A stretch of 64,000 nt of DNA, from the NCBI GenBank assembly GCA_025352565.1, contig JANXTF010000125.1, forward strand, positions 42,047-106,046, written 5' to 3'. The notes beneath the pieces are model-generated. The model was not told where the DNA came from. It ran no database searches and saw nothing but the letters and a program-made list of their open reading frames with translations. This DNA comes from Rhodospirillales bacterium (GTDB lineage Bacteria; Pseudomonadota; Alphaproteobacteria; Acetobacterales; Acetobacteraceae). The translations under genes and the position numbers were made by a program. Shown piece by piece: positions 25,317 through 36,553 of the stretch; the first letter of the stretch is position 1; every line of letters starts with the position of its first letter.

Positions 25317-26162
25317 TCAGGAAGCGACGAGCTTCTGCTGCTGCTCGCCGAGGCCCGCGATGCCCAGCCGCATCGTCTGGCCGACCTTGAGGAACACCGG
25401 CGTGGGCTTCTGGCCCAGGCCCACCCCCGGCGGCGTGCCGGTCGAGATGATGTCGCCGGGGTGCAGCGTCATGAAGTGGCTCACGTAGGAAACCAGCTGC
25501 ATGACCCCGAAGATCATGGTCTTGGTGCTGCCATCCTGCATCCGCTTGCCGTCCACGTCGAGCCACATGGCGAGATTCTGCGGATCGGGGATCTCGTCCT
25601 TGGTCACCATCCACGGGCCGGTCGGCCCGAACGTGTCGCAGCCCTTGCCCTTGTCCCAGGTGCCGCCGCGCTCGCTCTGGAATTCGCGCTCGCTCACGTC
25701 GTTGACCACGCAATAGCCCGCCACATGGTTCATCGCCTCGTGCTCGGGAACGTAGCTGGCGCGGCTGCCGATGACGATGGCCAGTTCCACCTCCCAGTCG
25801 GTCTTTTTGGACCCACGCGGGATCTTCACGTCGTCGTTCGGCCCCTGATAGGCACCCAGCGACTTCAGGAACACGATCGGCTCCTTCGGCAAAGCCGCTC
25901 CGGTCTCGGCCGCGTGGTCGGCGTAGTTCAGCCCGATGCACACGAAGTTCACCGGCCGCGCGACGCACGCGCCGATGCGCGGGCTGCCCGCCACTTTCGG
26001 CAGGCTCGCCGCATCGACGGCGGCGATCCGCCGCAGGCCCTCGGGTGACAGCGCCGCGCCGTCGATGTCGTTCACGACACCGGACAGATCACGGATGGCG
26101 CCATCGGCATCGAGCAAGCCGGGCTTCTCGGCGCCGACGGGGCCGTAGCGGAGCAGCTTCAT
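25317..26162 (-). CDS. Fumarylacetoacetate hydrolase-family protein (2,4-diketo-3-deoxy acid hydrolase type)
   Basis: A 281-residue FAH-fold enzyme. The metal site is visible as DWEVELAIVIG with Glu residues, after PIVFLKSLGAYQGPNDDV, and HPGDIISTGTPPGVG is the typical C-terminal loop. FAH-fold members hydrolyse C-C bonds of diketo acids with Mg2+. Close sequence style is that of ureidoglycolate-lyase-annotated and 2,4-diketo-3-deoxy-L-fuconate hydrolase proteins. It is the third gene of a dehydratase-dehydrogenase-hydrolase set, so splitting a 2,4-diketo-3-deoxy sugar acid into pyruvate and a hydroxy acid is the likely role. AAGGAAA lies before the ATG. Confidence 0.85.
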   Translation of the reverse strand: MKLLRYGPVGAEKPGLLDADGAIRDLSGVVNDIDGAALSPEGLRRIAAVDAASLPKVAGSPRIGACVARPVNFVCIGLNYADHAAETGAALPKEPIVFLKSLGAYQGPNDDVKIPRGSKKTDWEVELAIVIGSRASYVPEHEAMNHVAGYCVVNDVSEREFQSERGGTWDKGKGCDTFGPTGPWMVTKDEIPDPQNLAMWLDVDGKRMQDGSTKTMIFGVMQLVSYVSHFMTLHPGDIISTGTPPGVGLGQKPTPVFLKVGQTMRLGIAGLGEQQQKLVAS

Positions 26163-26240
26163 TGTGTCGTTTCCTTTTTGCGTCGGTAACTCGGCTCGTC
26201 TTCAACCAATGTCGTTAGATACCGTAGTCGAGAGCGGAAC

Positions 26241-28783
<2,543 letters not shown>

Positions 28784-28836
28784 TTTGCTTCCGCTGTTTC
28801 CGGTTGCGGCAGGGTGCGGGAGGGGCCGCCGGAGTG

Positions 28837-29307
28837 TCAACCGGCGGACCCTCGGCCCTTGATCGGCCGCGCGGCATGGCTGGTCTGCGGCACGCCCCGG
28901 TTCAGCGACATGTGGGAATGCACCACGCGCCATCCCTCCGGCGTCTGGCCGAACACCAACGTCGCCCGGCCGGGGCGATCGAACGCGGTGCCATCCTCAT
29001 GGAAGCCGGTGCTGGCCCAGGGTGCCACGACCACCGCCATCGCGCCGTCCGGCGAGGCCAGCACGCGGGCGGCGGCGAGGTCGAAGCGGAAATCGGCGGT
29101 GCGTGGCCACACATTGGTCCATTGCGTGGCGATGGTGACGTCGACTCCCTCGATCACGTCGCGATGGGTCCCGAACGTCACCACGTCGGGGTGCCACAGC
29201 AGACGGGCGCTGTCGAAATCGACGTCCCGGACATAGCCCGCGAACACCTCCAGCCAGCGGTGGAACAGCGCCCGCGTGGCATCGTCGGCATGAGGCAACC
29301 CGGTCAT
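28837..29307 (-). CDS. SnoaL/NTF2-fold protein (ketosteroid-isomerase-like)
   Basis: A 156-residue NTF2-like protein. The helix-rich opening ALFHRWLEVFAGYVRDVDFD and LWHPDVVTFGTHRDVIEG, followed by WTNVWPRTADFRFDL and the C-terminal strands WRVVHSHMSLNRG, match the 'SnoaL-like/DUF4440' pattern. Members either isomerise or bind small molecules. The ATG at 29307 has AAAGGA upstream; a TTG two codons earlier is less likely. It lies 53 bases before the dehydratase and may be the first gene of that operon. Confidence 0.75.
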   Translation of the reverse strand: MTGLPHADDATRALFHRWLEVFAGYVRDVDFDSARLLWHPDVVTFGTHRDVIEGVDVTIATQWTNVWPRTADFRFDLAAARVLASPDGAMAVVVAPWASTGFHEDGTAFDRPGRATLVFGQTPEGWRVVHSHMSLNRGVPQTSHAARPIKGRGSAG

Positions 29308-29390
29308 GGCCAATCCTTTACAGGTAACGCAGGATAGCGGTCGCGCCAGCCTGTCGCCAGCGCCCGGCCCGTCACCAGCGAGGGAATATC

Positions 29391-29777
29391 ATGACCACCG
29401 AACTCACGCTGCTCGCATGGGCCATCGTGCTCGGCCTCGTGCATGCCGTCGCAACCGGCCAGGCCGCCACCCTGCAGCACGGCATCAAATACGGCCTTGG
29501 TCCGCGTGACGAGCAGAAACCCGTCACCGGCATCGGCGGCCGGGTGGTGCGGGCCTTCGCCAACTATCTGCAGACCTTCCCGTTCTTCGCCGCCGCCGTG
29601 CTGATCGCCCATCTCGCCAACCGGCACAGCTGGATGACGGTCACCGGCGCGCATCTCTATTTCTGGGCACGCCTCGTGTACGTACCGCTCTACGCCGCCG
29701 GCATCCCGGTCGCGCGCACGCTCGCCTTCCTGGTGTCCATGGCCGGCATCGTGCTGCTGCTGTTGGCTCTCACCTGA
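29391..29777 (+). CDS. MAPEG-family membrane protein
   Basis: A 128-residue, four-helix membrane protein. The MAPEG pattern is seen in [20 protein letters not shown] (the family's 'R..RA..N..E..P.F'), here with Gln in place of the usual Glu, and in [20 protein letters not shown]. Relatives are glutathione-dependent membrane enzymes or bacterial proteins of unknown role. It is followed two bases later by an SDR gene and is probably co-transcribed with it. Confidence 0.8.
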   Translation: MTTELTLLAWAIVLGLVHAVATGQAATLQHGIKYGLGPRDEQKPVTGIGGRVVRAFANYLQTFPFFAAAVLIAHLANRHSWMTVTGAHLYFWARLVYVPLYAAGIPVARTLAFLVSMAGIVLLLLALT

Positions 29778-29779
29778 CC

Positions 29780-30532
29780 ATGCGGCGCCGTGTCATCCTG
29801 GTCACGGGCGCGGCCAGCGGCATCGGCGCCGCGACCTGCCGTGCGCTCGCCGGGCCGCACACTGCGATCCTGCTCCACACGCGCCAGAACGCCGAGGGCG
29901 TTGAGGGCGTGCTGGCGGACATTGTCGCTGCCGGCGCCGCCGGGGAGGTCGTGCTGGGCGACCTCGCCGACCCGGACGTGCCCACCATGCTGATCGACAC
30001 CGCGACCGCCCGCTTCGGCCATCTGGATGTGCTGATCAGCAACGCGGGTTTCGCGGATCGCACGAAGCTGGCCGACCTCACCGATGCCGGCTTCGCCCGC
30101 TCGATGGATGCGATCGGCTGGGCGTTCCTCCGCCTCGCCCGCGCCGCCATCCCGCATCTGCGCCTGGGGCACGAACCCCGCATCGTCGCCGTCAGCAGCT
30201 TTGTCGCCCACGCCTTCCGCCCCGGCATACCGATCTTTGCGGCCTCCGCCGCCGCCAAGTCCGCGATGGAGGCCATGGTGCGGGCGCTGGCGCTCGAACT
30301 GGCGCCGGACGCCATCACGGTGAACGCGGTCGTGCCGGGTTTCATCCACAAGGAAGCCGGCGCCCACGCGGCGGTCGACAAGACCGCTCTTCAGGCGTTA
30401 CTGGCGAATATCCCGCTCGGCCGCGTGGGCCAGCCCGCCGAGGTCGCGGCCGCGATCGCCTTCCTGGCCTCGCCTGAAGCCGGCTACATCACCGGCCAGC
30501 CGATCCATGTCAGCGGCGGGCTGGTGGTATAA
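29780..30532 (+). CDS. SDR-fold protein with lost catalytic Tyr and Lys
   Basis: A 250-residue SDR. The cofactor turn [10 protein letters not shown], the NAG motif ISNAGFAD and the C-terminal [12 protein letters not shown] are normal. The active-site segment, however, reads IFAASAAAK: aligned with the usual YxxSK, the Tyr is Phe153 and the Lys is Ala157; Ser140 in VSSFV is kept. Classical dehydrogenase chemistry is therefore unlikely. It may be a non-oxidoreductase SDR or a nucleotide-binding partner protein. It is just downstream of the MAPEG gene. Confidence 0.75.
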   Translation: MRRRVILVTGAASGIGAATCRALAGPHTAILLHTRQNAEGVEGVLADIVAAGAAGEVVLGDLADPDVPTMLIDTATARFGHLDVLISNAGFADRTKLADLTDAGFARSMDAIGWAFLRLARAAIPHLRLGHEPRIVAVSSFVAHAFRPGIPIFAASAAAKSAMEAMVRALALELAPDAITVNAVVPGFIHKEAGAHAAVDKTALQALLANIPLGRVGQPAEVAAAIAFLASPEAGYITGQPIHVSGGLVV

Positions 30533-30542
30533 CGGCGCGCGC

Positions 30543-30571
30543 TTGCACCCGGCCAAGCCTCTCGTTATAGA
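30543..30571 (+). promoter_or_regulatory. Sigma70-type promoter for rpmI-rplT
   Basis: TTGCAC (30543-30548) and TATAGA (30566-30571) are separated by 17 bases, a near-consensus housekeeping promoter. It stands 91 bases upstream of rpmI. The leader between holds a small hairpin (CCTGCC ... GGCAGG, about 30622-30640) that could take part in L20-type autoregulation. Confidence 0.6.
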
Positions 30572-30661
30572 CCCGCCCCTGTCTGCGAGTCCGGGCCTGT
30601 AGGGCATGCCCGGCCGCGACGCCTGCCGTTTTGGGGCAGGGATCAGTCATAGGAGATGCAA

Positions 30662-30865
30662 ATGCCCAAGATGAAGACCAAGTCGTCGGTCAAGAAGCGC
30701 TTCAAGATCACGGCCACGGGCAAGGTGCTCGCGGGTCCGGGCAACAAGCGCCACGGCCTTATCAACCGCTCGCAGAAGATGAAGCGCCAGGGTCGCGGCA
30801 GCCAGACGCTCACCGAGGCCGATGGCCGGACGGTGAAGCAATGGGCTCCGTATGGTCTGCGGTAA
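30662..30865 (+). CDS. rpmI: 50S ribosomal protein L35
   Basis: A 67-residue basic protein with the L35 signature [20 protein letters not shown] and the conserved [13 protein letters not shown]. It is part of the large ribosomal subunit. The ATG at 30662 is chosen because AGGAG lies six bases before it; an in-frame ATG two codons earlier overlaps that site's spacing. infC, often upstream, is not present; rplT follows 13 bases later. Confidence 0.97.
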   Translation: MPKMKTKSSVKKRFKITATGKVLAGPGNKRHGLINRSQKMKRQGRGSQTLTEADGRTVKQWAPYGLR

Positions 30866-30878
30866 GGGGAATTAGGCA

Positions 30879-31265
30879 ATGGCACGGGTAAAGCGCGGCG
30901 TTACCACGCACGCACGGCACAAGAAGGTTATCGACCAGTCGAAGGGCTTCTTCGGCCGGTCCTCCACGAATTACCGCATCGCGCTGGAGCGGCTCGAGAA
31001 GTCGCTGCAATACGCGTATCGTGACCGCCGCGTGAAGAAGCGCGAGTTCCGCGGCCTGTGGATTCAGCGCATCAACGCCGCCACGCGCGAGCACGGCATG
31101 ATCTACAGCAAGTTCATCTTCGGGCTGAAGAAGGCCGGCATCGAGATGGACCGCAAGGTTCTCTCGGCCATCGCGTTCGACGACCCGGCGAGCTTCGCCG
31201 AGATCGTGAAGAGCGTGCAGGCGGTGCTGGACGCGGAGCCGAAGGCCGAAGCGGCTTCGGCATAG
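30879..31265 (+). CDS. rplT: 50S ribosomal protein L20
   Basis: A 128-residue protein with typical L20 sequence: [20 protein letters not shown], then [12 protein letters not shown] and the C-terminal block with [15 protein letters not shown]. It binds 23S rRNA during early 50S assembly and, in many bacteria, represses its own operon through the leader RNA. It is slightly longer than E. coli L20 because of an Ala/Lys/Glu tail, common in alphaproteobacteria. Confidence 0.97.
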   Translation: MARVKRGVTTHARHKKVIDQSKGFFGRSSTNYRIALERLEKSLQYAYRDRRVKKREFRGLWIQRINAATREHGMIYSKFIFGLKKAGIEMDRKVLSAIAFDDPASFAEIVKSVQAVLDAEPKAEAASA

Positions 31266-31280
31266 ACCCACACTCCATCG

Positions 31281-31313
31281 TTGCTTCCCCCTCCCGCTCG
31301 TGGGGAGGGAGAA
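31281..31313. repeat. Short palindromic element between rplT and pheS
   Basis: CCCTCCC (31289-31295) pairs with GGGAGGG (31303-31309), flanked by CTTCC and GAAAC. The same sequence style, CTTCCCCCTCCC with GGGGAGGG, recurs inside the longer palindrome at 38235-38309, so this looks like a short copy of a REP-like intergenic repeat. It may also cause partial termination before pheS. Confidence 0.5.
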
Positions 31314-31344
31314 ACGCCACCGGACCCACGGAGAGATTGGCGGG

Positions 31345-32418
31345 ATGAGCGACGATCTCACGAGCCTTCGACGCGAAACCGACGCGGCCCTTGCGGCCGC
31401 GTCGGAACTGCGCGCGTGGGACGCGATCCGCGTCGGCGTGCTCGGCAAAAACGGCAAACTCACAGCCCTGCTCAAGCAACTTGGAACCGCCTCGCCCGAG
31501 GAGCGGCGCGAGCGGGGCGCCGCGCTGAACCGCCTGCGCGACGACCTTACCGCCGCCATCGAGCAGCGCCGCGCATCTCTCGATGCGGCGGCGATGGATG
31601 CGCGCCTCGCCGCCGAACGCATCGACGTCACCCTGCCGCCGCGCCCATCCGGTGGCGGGCTGATCCACCCCATCAGCCGCACCATGGACGAGATGGCCGC
31701 GATCTTCGGGGCCATGGGCTTCGAGATCGCCGAAGGGCCGGACATCGAGAGCGACTGGCTCAACTTCTCCGCCCTCAACATTCCCGCCCACCATCCCTCC
31801 AGGCAGGAACTCGATACTTTCTACCTGCCCGCGGCAAGTGGAGCATCGCCGCCGGTCCTGCGCACGCACACCTCCCCGGTCCAGGCGCGCGCCATGCTCA
31901 CCCGCGAGCCGCCGTTCCGCATCATCGCGCCGGGCCGCACCTACCGCAGCGACCATGACGCGACGCATTCGCCCATGTTCCACCAGGTCGAGGGTCTCGC
32001 CCTTGCGCGGAACCTCACACTGGGCCACCTCAAAGGCTGTCTCAGCGACTTCCTGCGCGCGTTCTTCGGCCTGCCGTCATTGCCGGTGCGGTTCCGTTCC
32101 AGCTATTTCCCATTCACCGAACCGTCGATGGAAGTCGATATCGGTTGGAACCGCCGCACCGGCGAGCTCGGCGGCGGCGGCGACTGGCTGGAAATCCTCG
32201 GCAGCGGCATGGTGCATCCGAAGGTGCTGGCCAATTGCGGCATCGACCCGCGCGCGTGGCAGGGATTCGCCTTCGGCATGGGCATCGAGCGGGTGACGAT
32301 GCTGAAACTCGGCATTCCCGATCTGCGTCCGTTCTACGAGAGCGATCTGCGCTGGCTGCGCCATTACGGCTTCAACCCGCTGCTGCCCGCCATGCTGCAT
32401 GAGGGCGTCGGCGCATGA
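31345..32418 (+). CDS. pheS: Phenylalanine--tRNA ligase alpha subunit
   Basis: A 357-residue class II synthetase subunit with an N-terminal coiled coil (residues about 1-85). Class II motifs are RTHTSPVQARAM, then the motif 2 region FRIIAPGRTYRSDHDATHSP with FHQVEGLA, and the motif 3 GFAFGMGIERVTMLKLGI. It charges tRNA-Phe in a heterotetramer with PheT. GGAGAG lies upstream of the ATG at 31345. Its stop overlaps the pheT start in ATGA, so expression is coupled. Confidence 0.97.
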   Translation: MSDDLTSLRRETDAALAAASELRAWDAIRVGVLGKNGKLTALLKQLGTASPEERRERGAALNRLRDDLTAAIEQRRASLDAAAMDARLAAERIDVTLPPRPSGGGLIHPISRTMDEMAAIFGAMGFEIAEGPDIESDWLNFSALNIPAHHPSRQELDTFYLPAASGASPPVLRTHTSPVQARAMLTREPPFRIIAPGRTYRSDHDATHSPMFHQVEGLALARNLTLGHLKGCLSDFLRAFFGLPSLPVRFRSSYFPFTEPSMEVDIGWNRRTGELGGGGDWLEILGSGMVHPKVLANCGIDPRAWQGFAFGMGIERVTMLKLGIPDLRPFYESDLRWLRHYGFNPLLPAMLHEGVGA

Positions 32419-34889
32419 AGTTCACCCTCTCCTGGCTCAAGACGCACCTCGAAACCGACGCCGATCTCGCCACTCTCACCGATGGCCTGACCAATATCGG
32501 CCTCGAGCTGGAGCGTGTGCAGGACCGCGCCGCGGCACTCTCGGCGTTCAAGGTCGCTTACGTGATCGAGGCGGTCCAGCACCCCAATGCCGATCGCTTG
32601 CGCGTGTGCCAGGTCGATACCGGGAGCGGGACCGTTTCGGTCGTGTGCGGCGCGCCCAATGCCCGCGGCGGCATGAAAGCGGTGTTCGCGCCGCCCGGAA
32701 GCACCATTCCGGACAGTGGAATCGTGCTCAAAATCGGCGAGATTCGGGGCGTAAAGAGCGCCGGAATGCTCGTTTCCGCGCGTGAACTGGGCCTCGGCGA
32801 CGACCATTCCGGCATCATCGACCTGCCGCCTGACGCTCCGATAGGTATGCCATATACCGATTTCGCCGGCCTCGGCGACCCGGTCATCGAAATCGGCGTC
32901 ACGCCCAATCGCGGCGACGCGCTCTCGGTGCGCGGCGTGGCGCGCGACCTCGCGGCGGCCGGGTTCGGCACGCTGAAACAGTTATCCTCCATACCTATCG
33001 CCGGGAACGGCCCCGGCCGCCTCCGCTGGGCGATCGAGATACCGGATGCCTGCCTTTGGGTGCTCGGCCGCACCATTCGCTGCCTCCGCAACGGCCCCAG
33101 CCCGAAATGGCTGGCAGATCGCCTCGTCTCCATCGGCCTGCGACCGATCAACGCGCTGGTCGACATCACCAATTTCTTCACCATCGACCTTGGCCGCCCG
33201 CTCCATGTGTTCGACGCGGGCAAGGTCAGCGGCGACACGCTCAGCTTCCGCCCAGGTGCCAACGAAACTTTCCGCGCGCTGAACGGGCGGGATTATACGG
33301 CCACGCCCGAGGATTGCGTCATCGCCGACGCATCCGGCGTGCAATCGATCGCGGGCGTCATGGGCGGCGCCGACACGGGCTGCGACGAGGCCACCACCGA
33401 GGTGTTCGTCGAATGCGCCCTGTTCGATCCGGTGCGCGTGGCATTGTCCGGCCGCCGCCACCAGATCGTCTCCGACGCGCGCCAGCGTTTCGAGCGCGGC
33501 ATCGACCCGGCGCTGATGCCGCACGCCATCGAGGCCGCCACCCGCATGATCCTCGAACTCTGTGGCGGTGAGCCCAGCGAGATCGTTGCCGCCGGCGCCG
33601 AGCCCGCATGGCAGCGCACCGCGACGATGCGCCTCGACGCACCCGAAAAACTCGGGGGTCTCGCGGTGCCGCCCGACGAATGCGCGGATCTCCTCGCCCG
33701 CCTCGGCTTCACCCTCGCCGCGCGCGACGCCGCAAGCCTGACGGTGAACGTCCCGTCGTGGCGCAACGACATCGCGGCCGGAACGCCGCTCGACCAGTCG
33801 CCCGATCTGGCGCCCGACCGCGCCGCCGCCAGTGCCGCGGGCCGCGTGCCGATGGAGCAAGAGGCCGATCTGGTGGAGGAAATCCTCCGCCTCAAGGGGC
33901 TCGACGCCATCCCGCCGGTATCGATGCCGCCACTGGGCCCGGTGCCCGCCCCGACGCTCACCCCCCGTCAATCCCGCGAAACCCTCGCCCGGCGAACGCT
34001 GGCCTCACGCGGTCTTGTCGAATGCGTCACCTTCAGCTTCATGGCCGCGAGGCACGCCGCCCTGTTCGGCCCCGATGATGCGGCCCTGCGTCTGGCCAAC
34101 CCCATCGCGTCCGACCTCGACCAGATGCGCCCGACCCCGATCGCGACCTTGGCACTCGCCGCTCAGCGCAACGCCACGCGCGGCTTCCCCACGGCCAATT
34201 TGTTCGAGATCGGCCCCGCCTTCCGCGGCACCGCCGCCGAGGCGCAACGGCGCGTGGCATCCGGCCTGCGCTCCGGCCCTACCCCACGCGATTGGCGCGA
34301 ACCCGCGCGCGCCCCCGATGCGATCGACGCCCGTGCCGACGCGCTCGCGGTACTGTCCGCCTTGGGTGTGCCGATGGATGCGCTCACCACCACCACCGAC
34401 GCGCCGGATTTCTACCATCCCGGCCGCTCCGGCCAGCTCCGCCAGGGGCCGAAGACCATCCTCGCCAGCTTCGGCGAACTCCATCCGCGCGTGCTCGCGG
34501 CGCTGGACTTCGCCGGCCCGGTCGCCGCGTTCGAGATCCAACTCGACGCCATCGCCGACCCGAAACGCCGCCGCCGCGCACCCGCCGACCTGCCCGCCTT
34601 TCAGCCGCTGCGCCGCGACTTCGCCTTCGTGGTCGATGCAGCGACACCGTCCGACCTGCTGCTCCGCGCCGCCCGTGGCGCCGCCCATGGCGCCGAGCGC
34701 GCGCTGATCGCCGGAGTCGCGTTGTTCGACGTCTATGCCGGGGACAATGTCGAACCCGGCCGCAAGTCCCTCGGCCTGGAAGTCACCTTCCAGCCGCGCG
34801 ACCGCACGCTGACGGATGCGGAAATCGAAGCGGCCTGCGCGAAGGTTGTCGCAGCGGTGGGCAAGGCAACGGGAGCGGTGCTGCGCTGA
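32415..34889 (+). CDS. pheT: Phenylalanine--tRNA ligase beta subunit
   Basis: An 824-residue protein of usual domain order: N-terminal tRNA-binding OB domain (about 40-150, with VIEAVQHPNADRLRVCQVDT), B3/B4 domain with the editing site (about 210-380), B5 domain (about 400-480), a degenerate class II core, and a C-terminal anticodon-binding FDX-ACB domain starting about residue 730 (PLRRDFAFVVD). A Gln/Ser/Pro/Ala-rich insertion sits in the B5-core linker (about residues 455-478). It works with PheS in the cytoplasm. Confidence 0.96.
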   Translation: MKFTLSWLKTHLETDADLATLTDGLTNIGLELERVQDRAAALSAFKVAYVIEAVQHPNADRLRVCQVDTGSGTVSVVCGAPNARGGMKAVFAPPGSTIPDSGIVLKIGEIRGVKSAGMLVSARELGLGDDHSGIIDLPPDAPIGMPYTDFAGLGDPVIEIGVTPNRGDALSVRGVARDLAAAGFGTLKQLSSIPIAGNGPGRLRWAIEIPDACLWVLGRTIRCLRNGPSPKWLADRLVSIGLRPINALVDITNFFTIDLGRPLHVFDAGKVSGDTLSFRPGANETFRALNGRDYTATPEDCVIADASGVQSIAGVMGGADTGCDEATTEVFVECALFDPVRVALSGRRHQIVSDARQRFERGIDPALMPHAIEAATRMILELCGGEPSEIVAAGAEPAWQRTATMRLDAPEKLGGLAVPPDECADLLARLGFTLAARDAASLTVNVPSWRNDIAAGTPLDQSPDLAPDRAAASAAGRVPMEQEADLVEEILRLKGLDAIPPVSMPPLGPVPAPTLTPRQSRETLARRTLASRGLVECVTFSFMAARHAALFGPDDAALRLANPIASDLDQMRPTPIATLALAAQRNATRGFPTANLFEIGPAFRGTAAEAQRRVASGLRSGPTPRDWREPARAPDAIDARADALAVLSALGVPMDALTTTTDAPDFYHPGRSGQLRQGPKTILASFGELHPRVLAALDFAGPVAAFEIQLDAIADPKRRRRAPADLPAFQPLRRDFAFVVDAATPSDLLLRAARGAAHGAERALIAGVALFDVYAGDNVEPGRKSLGLEVTFQPRDRTLTDAEIEAACAKVVAAVGKATGAVLR

Positions 34890-34921
34890 AAAAATAGGGC
34901 GGAATGCGTTTTTCCGCCCTA
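34889..34921 (-). terminator. Rho-independent terminator for the oxalate/formate antiporter operon
   Basis: TAGGGCGGAA (34895-34904) pairs perfectly with TTCCGCCCTA (34912-34921). A run of six A residues (34889-34894) becomes a U-tract on the minus strand. It stands 9 bases beyond the stop of the small antiporter-partner gene. It may also help end the pheST transcript from the other side. Confidence 0.85.
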
Positions 34922-34930
34922 CGCCGCTTT

Positions 34931-35029
34931 CTACCCGAACAGCAGCGAAGCGTTCAGCACCGTCCGCCACACGCCCCAGGCCAGCGGAATCCCCACCACC
35001 AGCCAGGAAACGATCATCCGCGCCTTCAT
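34931..35029 (-). CDS. MFS transporter small subunit (32 residues)
   Basis: A tiny ORF read from the ATG at 35029 to a TAG at 34931-34933. It has one membrane helix, MIVSWLVVGIPLAWGVWRTV, then LNASLLFG. This matches the small partner proteins ('MFS transporter small subunit') found after oxalate/formate-type antiporters, with the typical 'W.vVgiPLaWGv..T' core. Its ATG overlaps the antiporter TGA as ATGA, and a terminator follows directly, so it is clearly part of that operon. It probably stabilises or modulates the transporter. Confidence 0.8.
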   Translation of the reverse strand: MKARMIVSWLVVGIPLAWGVWRTVLNASLLFG

Positions 35030-36411
35030 GCCCTGGCTCCCGCGCGCACGTCTTCACTGGCATCCTCGACAGCCCCCGTGAAGTGGTGTTTCCGGTTCAC
35101 CGCCGACATGAAGAAGTTGCACAGGAAGCCCACGAACAGCAGCCCCGCCATGATGTACATCGTCACCGAATAGGCCTGCGCCTTCGGCACGCCCTGGCCG
35201 ATCTGGTATTCGCGGATGTAGTTCACCAGCACCGGGCCCAACACGCCCGCCGTGGACCACGCGGTCAGCAGGCGGCCGTGGATGGCGCCCACATGCATGG
35301 TGCCGAACACGTCCTTGAGATACGCGGGGATGGTCGCGAAGCCGCCGCCATACATGCTCAGGATCACGCCGAACAGCAGCACGAACAGCGTGATCGAGCC
35401 CATGTTGCCGACCGACGGTACCAGCGCATACAGCGCGATGCCGAGCACGAAGAAGATCATGTAGGTCACCCGCCGGCCGAGCTTGTCCGACATGGTGGAC
35501 CAGAAGAACCGCCCGCCCATGTTGAACAGGCTCAGCAGGCCGACGAAGCCGGCCGCCGCCGCCGCCGTCACGCGGCCGGGGAACATCTCCTGGATCATCG
35601 GCGAGGCCTGGCCGAGCACGCCGATGCCGGCGGTCACGTTCAGGCAGAGCACGCCCCACAGGAGGTAGAATTGCGGGGTTTTTACCGCCTCGCTGGCATG
35701 CACGTTGGCCGTGGTGATGAGCTTGCTCGATGTCTGCATCGGCACGAAGCCTTCCGGCTTCCAGGCCGGCGCCGGCACGCGCACGATGGCCGCCCCGAAC
35801 ATCATGAACACCAGGTAGATGGCGCCCATGGTCACGAACGTCTCCACCACGCCCGCCGATGCAGCGGTCTTGAAGTAGCCCATCAGCGCCACTTCCAGAG
35901 GCGACGCGATCAGCGCGCCGCCGCCGAAGCCCATGATGGCCATGCCGGTCGCCATGCCCGGCCGGTCAGGGAACCACTTGATGAGCGTGGAAACCGGCGA
36001 GATGTAGCCGATACCCAGGCCGCAGCCGCCCAGCACACCGTAGCCGAGATAGATGATCCAGAGCTGATGCGTCTCGATGCCGATGGCCGAGACGAAGAAC
36101 CCTCCGGCGAAGCAAAGCGCGGCGGTGAACATCGCCATGCGCGGCCCGACTCGCTCGACCCAGCGGCCAAAGAACGCCGCCGACAGGCCAAGGAACACGA
36201 TGGCGATCGAGAAGATCCAGCCCAGCTGCGCCAGTGTCCAGTCGCCGGGGGCGGATTGCGTCACCCCGATCAGGCGGCTCAGCGGCAGGTTGAACGGGGA
36301 GAACGCATACGCCGAGCCGATCGACAGATGCACCGCCAGGGCCGCGGGGGGTACCATGAAGCGGTTGAAGTCCGGTGGCGCCACCGTGTGGGCGCGATCC
36401 AGAATACTCAT
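35026..36411 (-). CDS. Oxalate/formate antiporter-family MFS transporter
   Basis: A 461-residue, 12-helix MFS protein of the OFA family. Features include AVHLSIGSAYAFSPFNLPL at helix 1, the long-loop pattern GRWVERVGPRMAMF, and FNMGGRFFWSTMSDKLGRR, the MFS A-like motif between helices 8 and 9. Length is close to OFA members. Likely substrates are formate, oxalate or related monocarboxylates. AAAGGA lies before the ATG at 36411. It is divergent from formate dehydrogenase, which fits formate uptake or exchange followed by oxidation. Confidence 0.87.
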   Translation of the reverse strand: MSILDRAHTVAPPDFNRFMVPPAALAVHLSIGSAYAFSPFNLPLSRLIGVTQSAPGDWTLAQLGWIFSIAIVFLGLSAAFFGRWVERVGPRMAMFTAALCFAGGFFVSAIGIETHQLWIIYLGYGVLGGCGLGIGYISPVSTLIKWFPDRPGMATGMAIMGFGGGALIASPLEVALMGYFKTAASAGVVETFVTMGAIYLVFMMFGAAIVRVPAPAWKPEGFVPMQTSSKLITTANVHASEAVKTPQFYLLWGVLCLNVTAGIGVLGQASPMIQEMFPGRVTAAAAAGFVGLLSLFNMGGRFFWSTMSDKLGRRVTYMIFFVLGIALYALVPSVGNMGSITLFVLLFGVILSMYGGGFATIPAYLKDVFGTMHVGAIHGRLLTAWSTAGVLGPVLVNYIREYQIGQGVPKAQAYSVTMYIMAGLLFVGFLCNFFMSAVNRKHHFTGAVEDASEDVRAGARA

Positions 36412-36500
36412 TGCGTTGTCCTTTCCCCGAGCCAGCGATTTTGTGGCCGCCAGTTGACTGGTCCCATAATGCGCGGTCACGGAAAATTCAAGATATCGCT

Positions 36501-36512
36501 TTACAGGTGTAA
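36501..36512. promoter_or_regulatory. Palindromic operator candidate between antiporter and formate dehydrogenase
   Basis: TTACAGGTGTAA is a perfect inverted repeat (TTACA/TGTAA, 2-base spacer) in the 142-base divergent region. A second repeat, CCAGT-TG-ACTGG (36450-36461), lies just before a CATAAT that could be a -10 box. Symmetry and place suggest a regulator site shared by both operons; the regulator is not in the window. Confidence 0.35.
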
Positions 36513-36553
36513 TGCACGCGCCAAATAAGTCTCGGCATAGGAGAACGCCACGC

